From Ramlibacter sp. (GTDB lineage Bacteria > Pseudomonadota > Gammaproteobacteria > Burkholderiales > Burkholderiaceae): a stretch of 16,163 nt of DNA. The stretch is from positions 1-16,163 of the forward strand of contig JACMQP010000064.1 of the NCBI GenBank assembly GCA_014376915.1. Reading direction: 5' to 3'. Of the stretch, positions 1-6,939 are shown piece by piece (the stretch's first letter is position 1; every line of letters starts with the position of its first letter). The notes below the pieces were generated by a model that did no database searches, was not told the origin of the DNA, and worked only from the letters and a program-made list of their open reading frames with translations. The position numbers and the translations under genes were made by a program.

Positions 1-444
1 CCTGCGAAAAAGGTAGCCGCGAAGAAGGCACCGGCGAAGAAGGCCGCGGCGAAGCGTCCGGCAGCCAAGAAATCGGCTGCCAAAAAGGCTCCGGCGAAGA
101 AGGCAGCTGCGAAGAAGACTGCAGCCAAGAAGGCTCCGGCGAAGAAGGCAGCTGCGAAGAAGTCGACGGCGAAAAAGACCACGGCGAAGAAGGCCGCGGC
201 CCGGAAGCCGGCCGCGAAAAAGCGCCCGGCCGCGAAGAAGGCAGCGAAAAAGCCCGCTGCCAAGAAAGCAGCGAAAAAGCCTGCTGCCCCCAAGCCTGCG
301 GCAAGGCCGATGGCCAAAGCAGCGGCGAAGCCGGCGGTAAAGGCCGTAGTCAAGGCAGCTCCTGCTGCCCCGGCTGCGCCTGCGGCTCAGACCACTCTGA
401 ACCCGCAAGCTGCCTGGCCTTTTCCGACGGCCAGCAAGCCCTAA
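1..444 (+). CDS. Histone H1-like Lys/Ala/Pro-rich DNA-binding protein (C-terminal part)
   Basis: Frame 1 is open from the first base to a TAA at 442-444, giving 147 residues with the N-terminus outside the window. The chain is almost entirely Ala, Lys and Pro in AKKA/AKKP-type units, then turns Ala/Pro-rich and ends in a non-repetitive tail, [15 protein letters not shown]. Such tails resemble the eukaryotic H1 C-terminal domain and the AlgP/HctB-like nucleoid proteins; long Lys-Ala-Pro proteins of this kind are common in Burkholderiales and are thought to bind and compact DNA without sequence specificity. Lys greatly outnumbers Arg. The less degenerate C-terminal end recalls a conserved tail in Comamonadaceae homologues, though this is from memory. 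The gene ends in a strong terminator and stands alone. An AlgP-type regulator is an alternative name. The polypeptide type is clear; its role is inferred. Confidence 0.85.
   Translation, partial: PAKKVAAKKAPAKKAAAKRPAAKKSAAKKAPAKKAAAKKTAAKKAPAKKAAAKKSTAKKTTAKKAAARKPAAKKRPAAKKAAKKPAAKKAAKKPAAPKPAARPMAKAAAKPAVKAVVKAAPAAPAAPAAQTTLNPQAAWPFPTASKP
85..162 (+). repeat. Tandem 45-nt (15-aa) repeat inside the H1-like gene
   Basis: An exact 33-nt block occurs at 85-117 and again at 130-162, a 45-nt period corresponding to 15 codons of the pattern [11 protein letters not shown] plus a four-residue variable linker. Flanking units are degenerate versions of the same pattern. Because synonymous positions are also identical, this is a recent duplication at the DNA level, not only selection on amino-acid composition. 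Such repeats are prone to length change by slippage. Confidence 0.8.
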
Positions 445-461
445 GCGGATTTCCGCTTCTC

Positions 462-492
462 AAGCCCGGCACCTTTCGGTGCCGGGCTTTTT
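462..492 (+). terminator. Rho-independent terminator of the H1-like gene
   Basis: A perfect 12-bp stem (462-473 with 478-489) closes a TTTC tetraloop and runs into a T tract (488-492). It starts 18 nt after the stop codon. The opposite strand lacks a T tract after the stem, so it should act mainly on the + strand transcript. The converging FKBP gene ends about 70 bp further on. Confidence 0.9.
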
Positions 493-562
493 CATTGGCG
501 CCGGCAAAAAGCGGGCCTACGCGATCACCTTCCGGACCCGCGGCGCAGCGCCGGGACTCGCC

Positions 563-967
563 TTAGCGCCGGACCGAAACCAGTTCAATCTCGAATGTCA
601 GCGTCGCGTCGGGCGGAATCACGCCGCCGGCACCGCGCGAACCATACGCGATTGAAGGCGGGCAGGTCAGGCGCGCCTTGCCGCCCGGCTTCATCAACTG
701 GACGCCTTCGGTCCAGCAGGGAATCACGCGATTGAGAGGGAATTCGGTGGCCTCGCCGCGCTTGTAGGAGCTGTCGAACTCCTTGCCGTCCTTCAGCGTG
801 CCGCGGTAGTGGACCTTCACCGTGTCCGTGGCGGCGGGCGAAGCCCCGCTGCCTTCCTTGATCGACTGGTAAACCATGCCGCTCTTGGTGGTGACGGGGC
901 CCTGGGCCGGCGCGGCACAGGCAACGAGGGACAGCGCCGCGGCGCAAAGGAAGAATCGCACAAGCAT
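563..967 (-). CDS. FKBP-type peptidyl-prolyl cis-trans isomerase, lipoprotein
   Basis: A small periplasmic FKBP that would catalyse cis-trans isomerisation of Xaa-Pro bonds. It has 134 residues: a short hydrophobic signal with the lipobox LVAC (Cys17), then one FKBP domain at about 25-133. The active-site pocket residues are present: Tyr54, Phe64-Asp65, Val81-Ile82, Trp85, Tyr108 and Phe125, within VHYRG, EFDSS, VIPCW and AYG. It lacks the long N-terminal dimerisation region of FkpA or Mip. It is the last gene of the operon with the permease, MCE protein and lipoprotein, 44 bp after the latter. Start choice: the Shine-Dalgarno AGGAG abuts the ATG at 967 with no spacing, but sits 6 nt before an in-frame GTG at 961-959, so initiation may occur at that GTG. 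Function of the fold is secure; the client is unknown. Confidence 0.92.
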   Translation of the reverse strand: MLVRFFLCAAALSLVACAAPAQGPVTTKSGMVYQSIKEGSGASPAATDTVKVHYRGTLKDGKEFDSSYKRGEATEFPLNRVIPCWTEGVQLMKPGGKARLTCPPSIAYGSRGAGGVIPPDATLTFEIELVSVRR

Positions 968-1011
968 CTCCTGGAAGGCAAAGGCCGATTATTGCCTGCG
1001 GCCCGGCCCGG

Positions 1012-1662
1012 CTATTTCGGCTGACCCAGCAGCAGCTCCATCCGGCGCCGCAGGCGCTCGGCCTCCTGCTGCGCGCCGGCCAGCTCGGCACGCCGCGCCT
1101 GCGCACCCAGCCACGCCAGCAGCGGCCGGCGCCAGCCTTGCGCCGACGCTGTGTCGACAGCGAGCTGCAGCACGTCCGGGCTGGCGCGCCCGGTCTCGAA
1201 CAGCACGCCCGCCGCCACCAATCGCGCTAGCGGATCGTCGATCGCCTTGACGGCAGCCGCATCGGCGCTGGCCGCGGCCACGGCGCGATGCGCGGGCGGC
1301 AGCAGCGCCGCGTCCCTCGGCAGGGCCCGGCCGGCCAGGTAGTCCGCATAGGCGAGCTCGGCCGGAGGCGCATCGACGCGCAGTGCCTCGAACCCGACGC
1401 AGGGTTCGAACACCAGGCTCGCCACCCGCAGCGCACAGCGCGTGAGTTCGGCGCGCGCCACCAGGCCCGCGTCCGCCGTGCGCGCGAGCTGCTCCCGGGC
1501 GCGGACGAATTCGGCCCCCTCGACACGCGTGTCGGACGCCATGAAGGCCTTGACGTAGCGCTCCAGCGAACCGTGCGCTTCCAGCTGCCACTCCGGCGCC
1601 TTGGGCTTGCTGCCACAGCCGGCCAGCAGCAGCGCCAGCAGCAAGGGTGCGACGCGGTTCAT
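1012..1662 (-). CDS. Uncharacterised lipoprotein of the MCE operon
   Basis: A 216-residue predicted lipoprotein with signal MNRVAPLLLALLLAGC, lipobox LAGC and Cys16. The +2 residue after Cys is Gly followed by Ser, not Asp, which suggests sorting to the outer membrane. The mature part is Ala/Leu/Arg-rich and probably all helical, with two internal Cys (LTRC, FEPC). I do not recognise a family. It does not look like the PqiC/ABC auxiliary lipoprotein usually found with MCE proteins. An in-frame ATG at 1698 exists, but the start at 1662 is chosen because it gives the signal peptide directly and because its ATG overlaps the TGA of the MCE gene as ATGA, a typical translational-coupling arrangement. 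Context suggests a periplasmic or outer-membrane partner of the MCE transporter; that role is inferred. Confidence 0.85.
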   Translation of the reverse strand: MNRVAPLLLALLLAGCGSKPKAPEWQLEAHGSLERYVKAFMASDTRVEGAEFVRAREQLARTADAGLVARAELTRCALRVASLVFEPCVGFEALRVDAPPAELAYADYLAGRALPRDAALLPPAHRAVAAASADAAAVKAIDDPLARLVAAGVLFETGRASPDVLQLAVDTASAQGWRRPLLAWLGAQARRAELAGAQQEAERLRRRMELLLGQPK

Positions 1663-2678
1663 GGCAGCTTGATCTCCGTGTCGCGCGCGAACGGCCATTT
1701 GCGGTTGATCTCGCTGATTAGGCCCTCGATCTTGCGCAGGTTGGCCTCTACGTCCGCGCGCAGCGGCCCGAGGTCGGCGGTCGCGGCTTTCACATTGGCG
1801 CCCACGCCCTGCACTTCCATCAGCACGGCGTCGACTTTCTTCAGGCTGGCGCGCGTGTCAGCCAGCAGGCCATCGAGCTGGCGCATGGTGGAGCGCGCGT
1901 CGCGCACCAGGCCATCCTGGCCGAACACCTGAGTGTCGGCCTTGCCGGCCAGGCCGTCGACCCGCGCCGCGAGCTGGTCCATGCGGGCCAGCAGCGTGTT
2001 GGTGCGATCGAGCGCCGTCACCAGCTTGCGGGCATCGGCCGTGTTTCCGAACAGCACGTGCAGCGCGCCTTGCGGCCCCTTCAGCCGGTCCGCGACCTCT
2101 TGCACGCCGGCCAGCGTGGCACGCAGCGCCGCGTCCTGGCTCGTCATGGCGTTGATGTTTTCCAGCACCTGCCGGGCCTCGGCGACGACCTTCGGGATCT
2201 CGGCCGACGCATCGCCCTTGAGCACCTGCCGCACGGCGCCGTCGGCCAGCGGCGGATCGGCCAGGATGCCGGAGAAGGCGCGCAGGTTGGTGCCGCCGAC
2301 GATGCCGCGCACCATCGTGAACACGCTCGAGGTGCGCAGCCAGTGCGCGTCCTTCTTCGCCACGTCGATCAGGATCCGCACGTTGCCGTCGGGCGCGAGT
2401 TCCACCGCGCGCACCCGGCCAATCGGGAATCCGGAGAAAGTCAGGTCCATCCCGGCCACCACGCCCTCAGAGTCGTCGGCGGCCAGCACCAGGGTCTGGG
2501 TCGGCTCGAACACGCCGCGGGCGTGGAGCAGGTAGAGGGCCGAGCCGGCGACCAGCAGCGCCGTGAACAGCAGCAGCAACCGGGCCTTGAATTCCAGGTG
2601 GCGCACGCCGCCTTGGGCCACCGGCTCGGAGTTGAGCACCGGCGTGTCGGGCGTTACGGGCGGTGTGCGCATGGACAT
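1659..2678 (-). CDS. MlaD-like MCE-domain lipid transport protein
   Basis: A 339-residue inner-membrane-anchored periplasmic protein of the MCE/MlaD family, which forms rings or tubes that shuttle phospholipids between the membranes. Seen in sequence: a cytoplasmic N-terminal tail of about 30 residues, one membrane helix (about 33-52), one MCE domain (about 60-137, with VVAGMDLTFSGFPIGRV and a VGGTNLRAFSG end), then a helical region of about 190 residues. That helical tail is longer than in E. coli MlaD and resembles the coiled segments of tube-forming MCE proteins. The start ATG shares one base with the permease stop (TGATG). A second ATG two codons later (2672) is equally possible. No clear Shine-Dalgarno is present, consistent with coupling to the upstream gene. 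The same reading frame stays open far upstream, but that is antisense-type noise over the permease gene. Confidence 0.9.
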   Translation of the reverse strand: MSMRTPPVTPDTPVLNSEPVAQGGVRHLEFKARLLLLFTALLVAGSALYLLHARGVFEPTQTLVLAADDSEGVVAGMDLTFSGFPIGRVRAVELAPDGNVRILIDVAKKDAHWLRTSSVFTMVRGIVGGTNLRAFSGILADPPLADGAVRQVLKGDASAEIPKVVAEARQVLENINAMTSQDAALRATLAGVQEVADRLKGPQGALHVLFGNTADARKLVTALDRTNTLLARMDQLAARVDGLAGKADTQVFGQDGLVRDARSTMRQLDGLLADTRASLKKVDAVLMEVQGVGANVKAATADLGPLRADVEANLRKIEGLISEINRKWPFARDTEIKLP

Positions 2679-3481
2679 CAATAGTAGTTGCCAACCAGGG
2701 ACACAGTCTCGATCAGCAGCAGGACGGCGAACATCCGCACCAGCCCCTGCAGTGCGGCGCTCTCGCGCGAACCGTCGCCGTCGAGATCGTAGAGCGCGGA
2801 CGCCATCGGGATCACGGAGACGGCCAGGCTGAAGAACAGCGTCTTGAGAACGAAGATCAACGACACGGCCAGATTGAAGACGTGGCCGAACATCCGGGTG
2901 TAGCCGCCAATGCCCGAAGTGCTCAGGCCGTAGACCGCAAGATAGGCCAGGCCCAAAGCCACCACGCAGCTGAGCGCAGCCAGCGTGATCGCGGAAAACA
3001 CGCCGGCCAGCACGCGCGGCAGCACCTCGCGCGCGACCGGGTCCACCCCGTGCCGGAGCAGTTCGTCGAAGCGGCCGACGCGCCGCATTTCCGCCAGCGC
3101 TGCGCCATTGGGAATGGTGCAGCGCAGGGCCACGAACAGCGACGCGGTGAGCGGAATCAGCTCCAGCACCAGCACCCGGATCACCATCTCGAGCGCGTAT
3201 TGGGACAGGCCGTAGCTGTAGGCAGTCACGACGACGATTCGCGTGATCACCAGCGTGAGCAGCGCGCACAGCGCCGTGAACCAGCCGAGGATCGGCGCCG
3301 TGTCCAGGTACATATGGCGCGCCAGGGCCTGGCCGACGCCGGTACGGTAAGACGAAGGCGAAAGCGCCAGCACCAGCACGATGGCGCCGAATTCGACGAT
3401 TCGCCACCAACCGGCCAGCCAGCGCACCGGCACGCGCCCGATACTGGCGAAGGCCTGGGACCAGGTGCCGGTGGAGATCAT
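2678..3481 (-). CDS. MlaE-like ABC transporter permease
   Basis: A 267-residue inner-membrane protein of the MlaE/YrbE permease family. Hydrophobic segments fall at about 30-42, 63-90, 97-118, 160-186, 200-226 and 248-264. Family-like signatures are ELIPLTASLFVALR (108-120), the cytoplasmic coupling segment with ELLRHGVDPVAREVLPR (140-156), and LKTLFFSLAVSVIP (212-225). It is more divergent than the canonical mlaE product. In the family the permease pairs with an MlaF-type ATPase and an MCE protein; here the MCE protein follows with a 1-bp overlap but no ATPase gene is adjacent. Start choice: ATG at 3481; the frame extends to a TTG at 3547, but that would leave only 26 bp to the divergent gor gene and adds a non-membrane Arg-rich leader. 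A TATCAT hexamer lies just before this ATG. Confidence 0.85.
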   Translation of the reverse strand: MISTGTWSQAFASIGRVPVRWLAGWWRIVEFGAIVLVLALSPSSYRTGVGQALARHMYLDTAPILGWFTALCALLTLVITRIVVVTAYSYGLSQYALEMVIRVLVLELIPLTASLFVALRCTIPNGAALAEMRRVGRFDELLRHGVDPVAREVLPRVLAGVFSAITLAALSCVVALGLAYLAVYGLSTSGIGGYTRMFGHVFNLAVSLIFVLKTLFFSLAVSVIPMASALYDLDGDGSRESAALQGLVRMFAVLLLIETVSLVGNYY

Positions 3482-3487
3482 CACGGC

Positions 3488-3493
3488 ATGATA
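3488..3493 (-). promoter_or_regulatory. Candidate -10 box for the MCE operon
   Basis: Read on the minus strand this is TATCAT (5 of 6 to TATAAT). Only 6 nt separate it from the permease ATG at 3481, which would place the transcript start at or near the A of the start codon. No good -35 box lies 16-18 nt upstream, so the call rests on the hexamer and its position. Confidence 0.4.
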
Positions 3494-3532
3494 GCTGCGA
3501 CCCTGCGCCGCACCGGCGCGCGACCTGGCTCC

Positions 3533-3538
3533 TAGAAT
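3533..3538 (+). promoter_or_regulatory. gor: Candidate -10 box for gor
   Basis: TAGAAT (5 of 6 to TATAAT) lies 35 nt before the gor start, predicting a leader of about 29 nt that contains the Shine-Dalgarno AAGG (3564-3567). No convincing -35 hexamer is seen, so an activator or a different sigma factor may be involved. It lies in the 92-bp divergent spacer shared with the MCE operon. Confidence 0.45.
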
Positions 3539-3573
3539 GCACAGCAACGGCCGACACGGCCAGAAGGCAGGCC

Positions 3574-4950
3574 ATGGAACCGACCCCTTGTGATTTCTTC
3601 GTCATCGGCGGCGGCAGTGGCGGCGTGCGGGCCGCCCGCATGGCTGCCCAGCGCGGCGCGAAAGTGGTTGTCGCGGAGGCGGCTGCGCTCGGCGGCACCT
3701 GCGTCAACGTGGGCTGCATCCCGAAAAAACTTTACAGCTACGCGGCCCACTTCGCGCAGGAGTTCGACGACGCAGCTGGATTTGGCTGGCAAGTCGGAGC
3801 GCCCCGGTTTGACTGGAACGTGCTCAAGGCCAATCGGGCCAAAGAGATCGCCCGGTTGAACGGTGTGTACGGGAAGCTGTTGGCGTCGGCTGACGTGGAA
3901 CTGGTCCGTGGCTGGGCCCAGCCGGTTGGCGCCAACGCGGTGCAGGTGCGGACCGAAGCAGGCGACCGACTCTTTTCGGCTCGCCACATTCTGATCGCCA
4001 CCGGCGGGACGCCCAGCGTGCCGTTCTTCCCCGGGCATGAGCTGGTGGTCAGCTCCGACAGCATGTTCGACCTCGATCCGTTCCCGCGCCGGCTGCTGGT
4101 CGTGGGTGGCGGCTACATCGCTTGCGAGTTCGCCTCGATCTTCAATGGACTGGGTTCAAAGGTGACGCAGCTCTATCGCGGCGCCCGGGTGCTGCGCGGC
4201 TTCGACGACGACATCCGCGTCTTCATCGAGGCGGAGATGCGCAAGCACGGCGTCAACCTGCACACCTCGGCCGACGTGAAGTCCATCGAGAAGACCGCGG
4301 ACGGATTGCGCACACTGCTCGCCGACGGCCGCGCAGTGATGGCGGACACGGTGCTGTACGCCACCGGCCGGTTGCCGAATGTGAACGGGCTGGGTCTGGA
4401 GGCGGTCGGAGTGAAACAAGGCAAGGACGGCGCGATCGTGGTCGACGAGCGCTACCAGACGTCCGTGCCGTCGATCCACGCAGTGGGGGACGTGACGTCG
4501 CGGGTGCAACTTACCCCGGTGGCGCTGGGCGAAGCCATGGCGCTGGTCGATCACCTGTTCGGGACCGGTTCACGCACGATGGGCTACGACTTCATCCCGA
4601 CGGCGGTATTCACGCACCCGAACATCGCCACAGTCGGCATGACAGAAGTTCAGGCACGAGAGAAGCTCGGCGCGGTGACGGTGTTCAGTAGCGAATTCAC
4701 GCCGCTCAAGAACACGCTGAGCGGCAGCAAGGAGCGTACGCTCATGAAGCTGGTGGTGGATACGGCGAGCGACCGGGTGGTCGGCCTCCACATGGTTGGC
4801 CCGGATGCCGGCGAAATCGTCCAGGGGTACGCCGTGGCGTTGAAGGCCGGAGCCACCAAAGCGGTGTTCGACAGCACCATCGGAATCCACCCGACCGCGG
4901 CCGAGGAATTCGTCACGATGCGTGAGCCGCTGGCCGCGACCCACGGCTAG
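3574..4950 (+). CDS. gor: Glutathione-disulfide reductase
   Basis: A 458-residue flavoenzyme that reduces glutathione disulfide with NADPH in the cytoplasm and so keeps the thiol pool reduced. Domains in order: FAD-binding Rossmann fold with GGGSGG (12-17), redox-active disulfide Cys43/Cys48 in CVNVGC, NADPH-binding fold (about 172-211, VVGGGYIACEF followed by basic residues in YRGARVLRG that fit NADPH over NADH), a second FAD motif ending in AVGDV, and the dimerisation domain with the catalytic HPTAAEEF (His439, Glu444). Length is normal for the family (about 450). A Shine-Dalgarno AAGG sits 6 nt before the ATG. Dihydrolipoamide dehydrogenase and mercuric reductase share the fold, but the disulfide motif CVNVGC (rather than CLNVGC) and the basic NADPH-binding residues favour glutathione reductase. 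It diverges from the MCE operon and is transcribed alone. Confidence 0.96.
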   Translation: MEPTPCDFFVIGGGSGGVRAARMAAQRGAKVVVAEAAALGGTCVNVGCIPKKLYSYAAHFAQEFDDAAGFGWQVGAPRFDWNVLKANRAKEIARLNGVYGKLLASADVELVRGWAQPVGANAVQVRTEAGDRLFSARHILIATGGTPSVPFFPGHELVVSSDSMFDLDPFPRRLLVVGGGYIACEFASIFNGLGSKVTQLYRGARVLRGFDDDIRVFIEAEMRKHGVNLHTSADVKSIEKTADGLRTLLADGRAVMADTVLYATGRLPNVNGLGLEAVGVKQGKDGAIVVDERYQTSVPSIHAVGDVTSRVQLTPVALGEAMALVDHLFGTGSRTMGYDFIPTAVFTHPNIATVGMTEVQAREKLGAVTVFSSEFTPLKNTLSGSKERTLMKLVVDTASDRVVGLHMVGPDAGEIVQGYAVALKAGATKAVFDSTIGIHPTAAEEFVTMREPLAATHG

Positions 4951-4967
4951 CGGCCACCTGCTAGCCG
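4944..4967. terminator. Candidate hairpin between gor and the small converging gene
   Basis: A perfect 8-bp inverted repeat, CGGCTAGC (4944-4951) and GCTAGCCG (4960-4967), with an 8-nt loop. The left arm contains the gor stop codon TAG. It lies between two converging genes and could act on both strands, but neither side has a T tract, so intrinsic termination is uncertain. Confidence 0.35.
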
Positions 4968-4977
4968 CTCGTGGGAA

Positions 4978-5238
4978 TCAGATCAGAGGTTCGAAGTAGG
5001 CGCGCACGATCGGCGCCGGCTTCGGGTCTTCCGGCGGCAGGTAAATCGTAGTGCGGTCGATTTTCGCATCGTAAGCAGCGAGCTCGGCACTGGCGCTGCG
5101 GATCACCGCGCGGTCCAGGGGATGGCATTGGCGCTGGCTCAGTTTGCTCAGCGATTCCGACTTGGCGATTGTCTGACGCACACCCTCCGGATCCATCATC
5201 AATTCAAACGGATTGGCCACCATCGCTGCTGTTCTCAT
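4978..5238 (-). CDS. Small protein of unknown function
   Basis: An 86-residue protein beginning MRTAAMVANPFELMMDPEGV and ending in a Pro-rich stretch (LPPEDPKPAP) followed by a short aromatic tail. I recall similar NPF-LMMDPE-type small proteins in Comamonadaceae, ending with a PLDR/PLDK motif as here (CHPLDR), but no function is known to me. It has no signal peptide and no membrane segment, and a single Cys. Start choice: the frame opens at TTG 5283, but ATG 5238 has a good Shine-Dalgarno (GGAG, 7 nt spacing). The next ATG, five codons on, is the alternative. It is monocistronic, converging on gor and diverging from amn. Confidence 0.7.
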   Translation of the reverse strand: MRTAAMVANPFELMMDPEGVRQTIAKSESLSKLSQRQCHPLDRAVIRSASAELAAYDAKIDRTTIYLPPEDPKPAPIVRAYFEPLI

Positions 5239-5391
5239 TCGCTTTCTCCAGTGATCGAGTTGAATTCGTTTCCCATACGACAACTTTAAAAAGTCGGCTG
5301 GCTTAACAGGAGTCAGGTGAGTTCGTTACACCGTGTAGGACTTGGTCCCACGCGCAAAATGGCGCCCGTGCCCGCCCCTCGATCGGCGTTG

Positions 5392-5397
5392 CACAAT
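5392..5397 (+). promoter_or_regulatory. amn: Candidate -10 box for amn
   Basis: CACAAT lies 7 nt before the amn ATG at 5405 and no Shine-Dalgarno is visible there, so the transcript may begin at the start codon. No clear -35 box is present at 16-18 nt. An in-frame ATG at 5396 overlaps the hexamer and is the alternative start. Confidence 0.3.
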
Positions 5398-5404
5398 GCG
5401 CTGC

Positions 5405-6922
5405 ATGCCCTACCTGCCTCCCTTCATCGCTCCGAGCCGGCACACCGACTGCGAAAGCGCCCTGGCGCAGGTCCGGGAGATCTATGCGCAGCAGATTGGC
5501 CATCTACGTGACGCGATGCAGCGGTTCGTGAGCGGGGAGAGCCTGCCCGGCCACGTCCGGGCCTGCTATCCGTTCGTGCGGATCCACACCGACACCGTGG
5601 TGCGGCAAAACGAGTTGGAAAGCTCTGGCCTGAGCTATGGCTTCGTGGCCGGAGCCGGCCGCTTCGAGACCACGCTGACCCGGCCCGACCTGTACCGCAA
5701 CTACTACCTGGAACAGTTCCGGCTGCTGCGGGAAAACCATGGCGTCGAACTGGAGGTGGGCACCAGCACGCAGCCGATCCCGGTGCATTTCTCCTTCGCC
5801 GAGAACGACTACATCGAAGGCTCGCTGAGCCCGGCGCGGCGAGCGCTGATGCGGGACGTGTTCGACCTGCCGGACCTCGGCGCGATGGACGACGGCATCG
5901 CCAACGGCACGTGGGACCACCGCCCCGGCGAGCCGCAGCCGCTGGCGCTGTTTACAGCGGCACGGGTGGACTATTCGCTGCACCGGCTGCGCCACTACAC
6001 CGGCACGGCGCCGGAGTGGTTCCAGAACTTCGTGCTGTTCACCAACTACCAGTTCTACATCGACGAATTCATCCGCCTCGGTCACGAGGAGATGGCCAAT
6101 CCCGCCAGCGACTACATCGCCTTCGTCGAGCCGGGTAACGTGGTGACGCGGCGGGTCGGCATGGAAGGCCACCAGTTTGATCCGACCGGCGCGTTGCCCG
6201 AAGCCGCGCCCGGAACGGCGCCGCCGCGGCTACCGCAAATGCCGGCTTACCACCTGATCCGCGCCGACCACAGCGGCATCACCATGGTCAATATCGGCGT
6301 CGGCCCGGCCAATGCCAAGACCATCACCGACCACATTGCCGTCCTGCGGCCGCATGCGTGGATGATGCTGGGCCACTGCGCGGGCCTGCGCAACAGCCAG
6401 CAGCTGGGCGACTACGTGCTGGCCCACGCCTACGTGCGCGAAGACCACGTGCTCGACGAGGACCTGCCGCTGTGGGTGCCGATCCCGGCGCTGGCGGAGA
6501 TCCAGCTGGCGCTGGAACAGGCGGTGGCGGACGTCACCCAATGCAAGGGCGCCGACTTGAAGCGCATCATGCGCACCGGCACTGTCGCTTCCACCGACAA
6601 CCGCAACTGGGAGCTGCTGCCCGGCAACCAACCGCAACGCCGCTTCAGCCAGAGTCGCGCCGTGGCTCTGGACATGGAAAGCGCCACCATCGCCGCCAAC
6701 GGCCTGCGCTTTCGCGTGCCCTACGGCACCTTGCTGTGCGTGAGCGACAAGCCGCTGCACGGCGAGATCAAGCTGCCGGGTATGGCCAACCAGTTCTACC
6801 GCGAGCGGGTCGACCAGCACCTGCGCATCGGCATGCGGGCGATCGAGATCCTGCGGCGCGAAGGCAGCCAGCGCCTGCACAGCCGCAAGCTGCGGAGCTT
6901 CGACGAAGTCGCGTTCCAGTAG
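5405..6922 (+). CDS. amn: AMP nucleosidase
   Basis: A 505-residue cytoplasmic enzyme hydrolysing AMP to adenine and ribose 5-phosphate, part of purine salvage and adenylate pool control. The N-terminal half is the AMP-nucleosidase-specific domain (RIHTDTVVRQNELESSGLSY region to about residue 160). The C-terminal half is a purine nucleoside phosphorylase fold with TMVNIGVGPANAKTITDH, HCAGLRNSQQLGDYVLA, the ribose-binding DMES (423-426) and the putative catalytic Asp448 in SDKPLHGEIKLPG. Length is close to the E. coli enzyme (484). Start: ATG 5405 gives MPYLPPFIAPSRHTD; two further in-frame codons, including ATG 5396, lie upstream but the region before has no coding look. The gene is transcribed alone and converges on psd. 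Family assignment is firm. Confidence 0.95.
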   Translation: MPYLPPFIAPSRHTDCESALAQVREIYAQQIGHLRDAMQRFVSGESLPGHVRACYPFVRIHTDTVVRQNELESSGLSYGFVAGAGRFETTLTRPDLYRNYYLEQFRLLRENHGVELEVGTSTQPIPVHFSFAENDYIEGSLSPARRALMRDVFDLPDLGAMDDGIANGTWDHRPGEPQPLALFTAARVDYSLHRLRHYTGTAPEWFQNFVLFTNYQFYIDEFIRLGHEEMANPASDYIAFVEPGNVVTRRVGMEGHQFDPTGALPEAAPGTAPPRLPQMPAYHLIRADHSGITMVNIGVGPANAKTITDHIAVLRPHAWMMLGHCAGLRNSQQLGDYVLAHAYVREDHVLDEDLPLWVPIPALAEIQLALEQAVADVTQCKGADLKRIMRTGTVASTDNRNWELLPGNQPQRRFSQSRAVALDMESATIAANGLRFRVPYGTLLCVSDKPLHGEIKLPGMANQFYRERVDQHLRIGMRAIEILRREGSQRLHSRKLRSFDEVAFQ

Positions 6923-6923
6923 C

Positions 6924-6939
6924 GCGCCCACCGGGGCGC
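6924..6939 (+). terminator. Weak GC hairpin after amn
   Basis: GCGCCC (6924-6929) and GGGCGC (6934-6939) form a 6-bp stem with a 4-nt loop, starting 2 nt after the amn stop. There is no T tract, so this is at best a 3'-end stabilising or Rho-assisted structure. Confidence 0.25.

Noticed and set aside
1..300. Short tandem repeats at the left edge as a CRISPR array or satellite
   Set aside because: They are in-frame codon repeats of a Lys/Ala/Pro protein with no spacers of unique sequence.
1659..3719. A 686-codon open frame on the minus strand reading through the permease region into the MCE gene
   Set aside because: Only the last 339 codons make an MCE protein. The upstream part is Arg/Gly/Ala-rich translation of the permease gene in a wrong frame, and the permease frame itself has membrane helices and family signatures.
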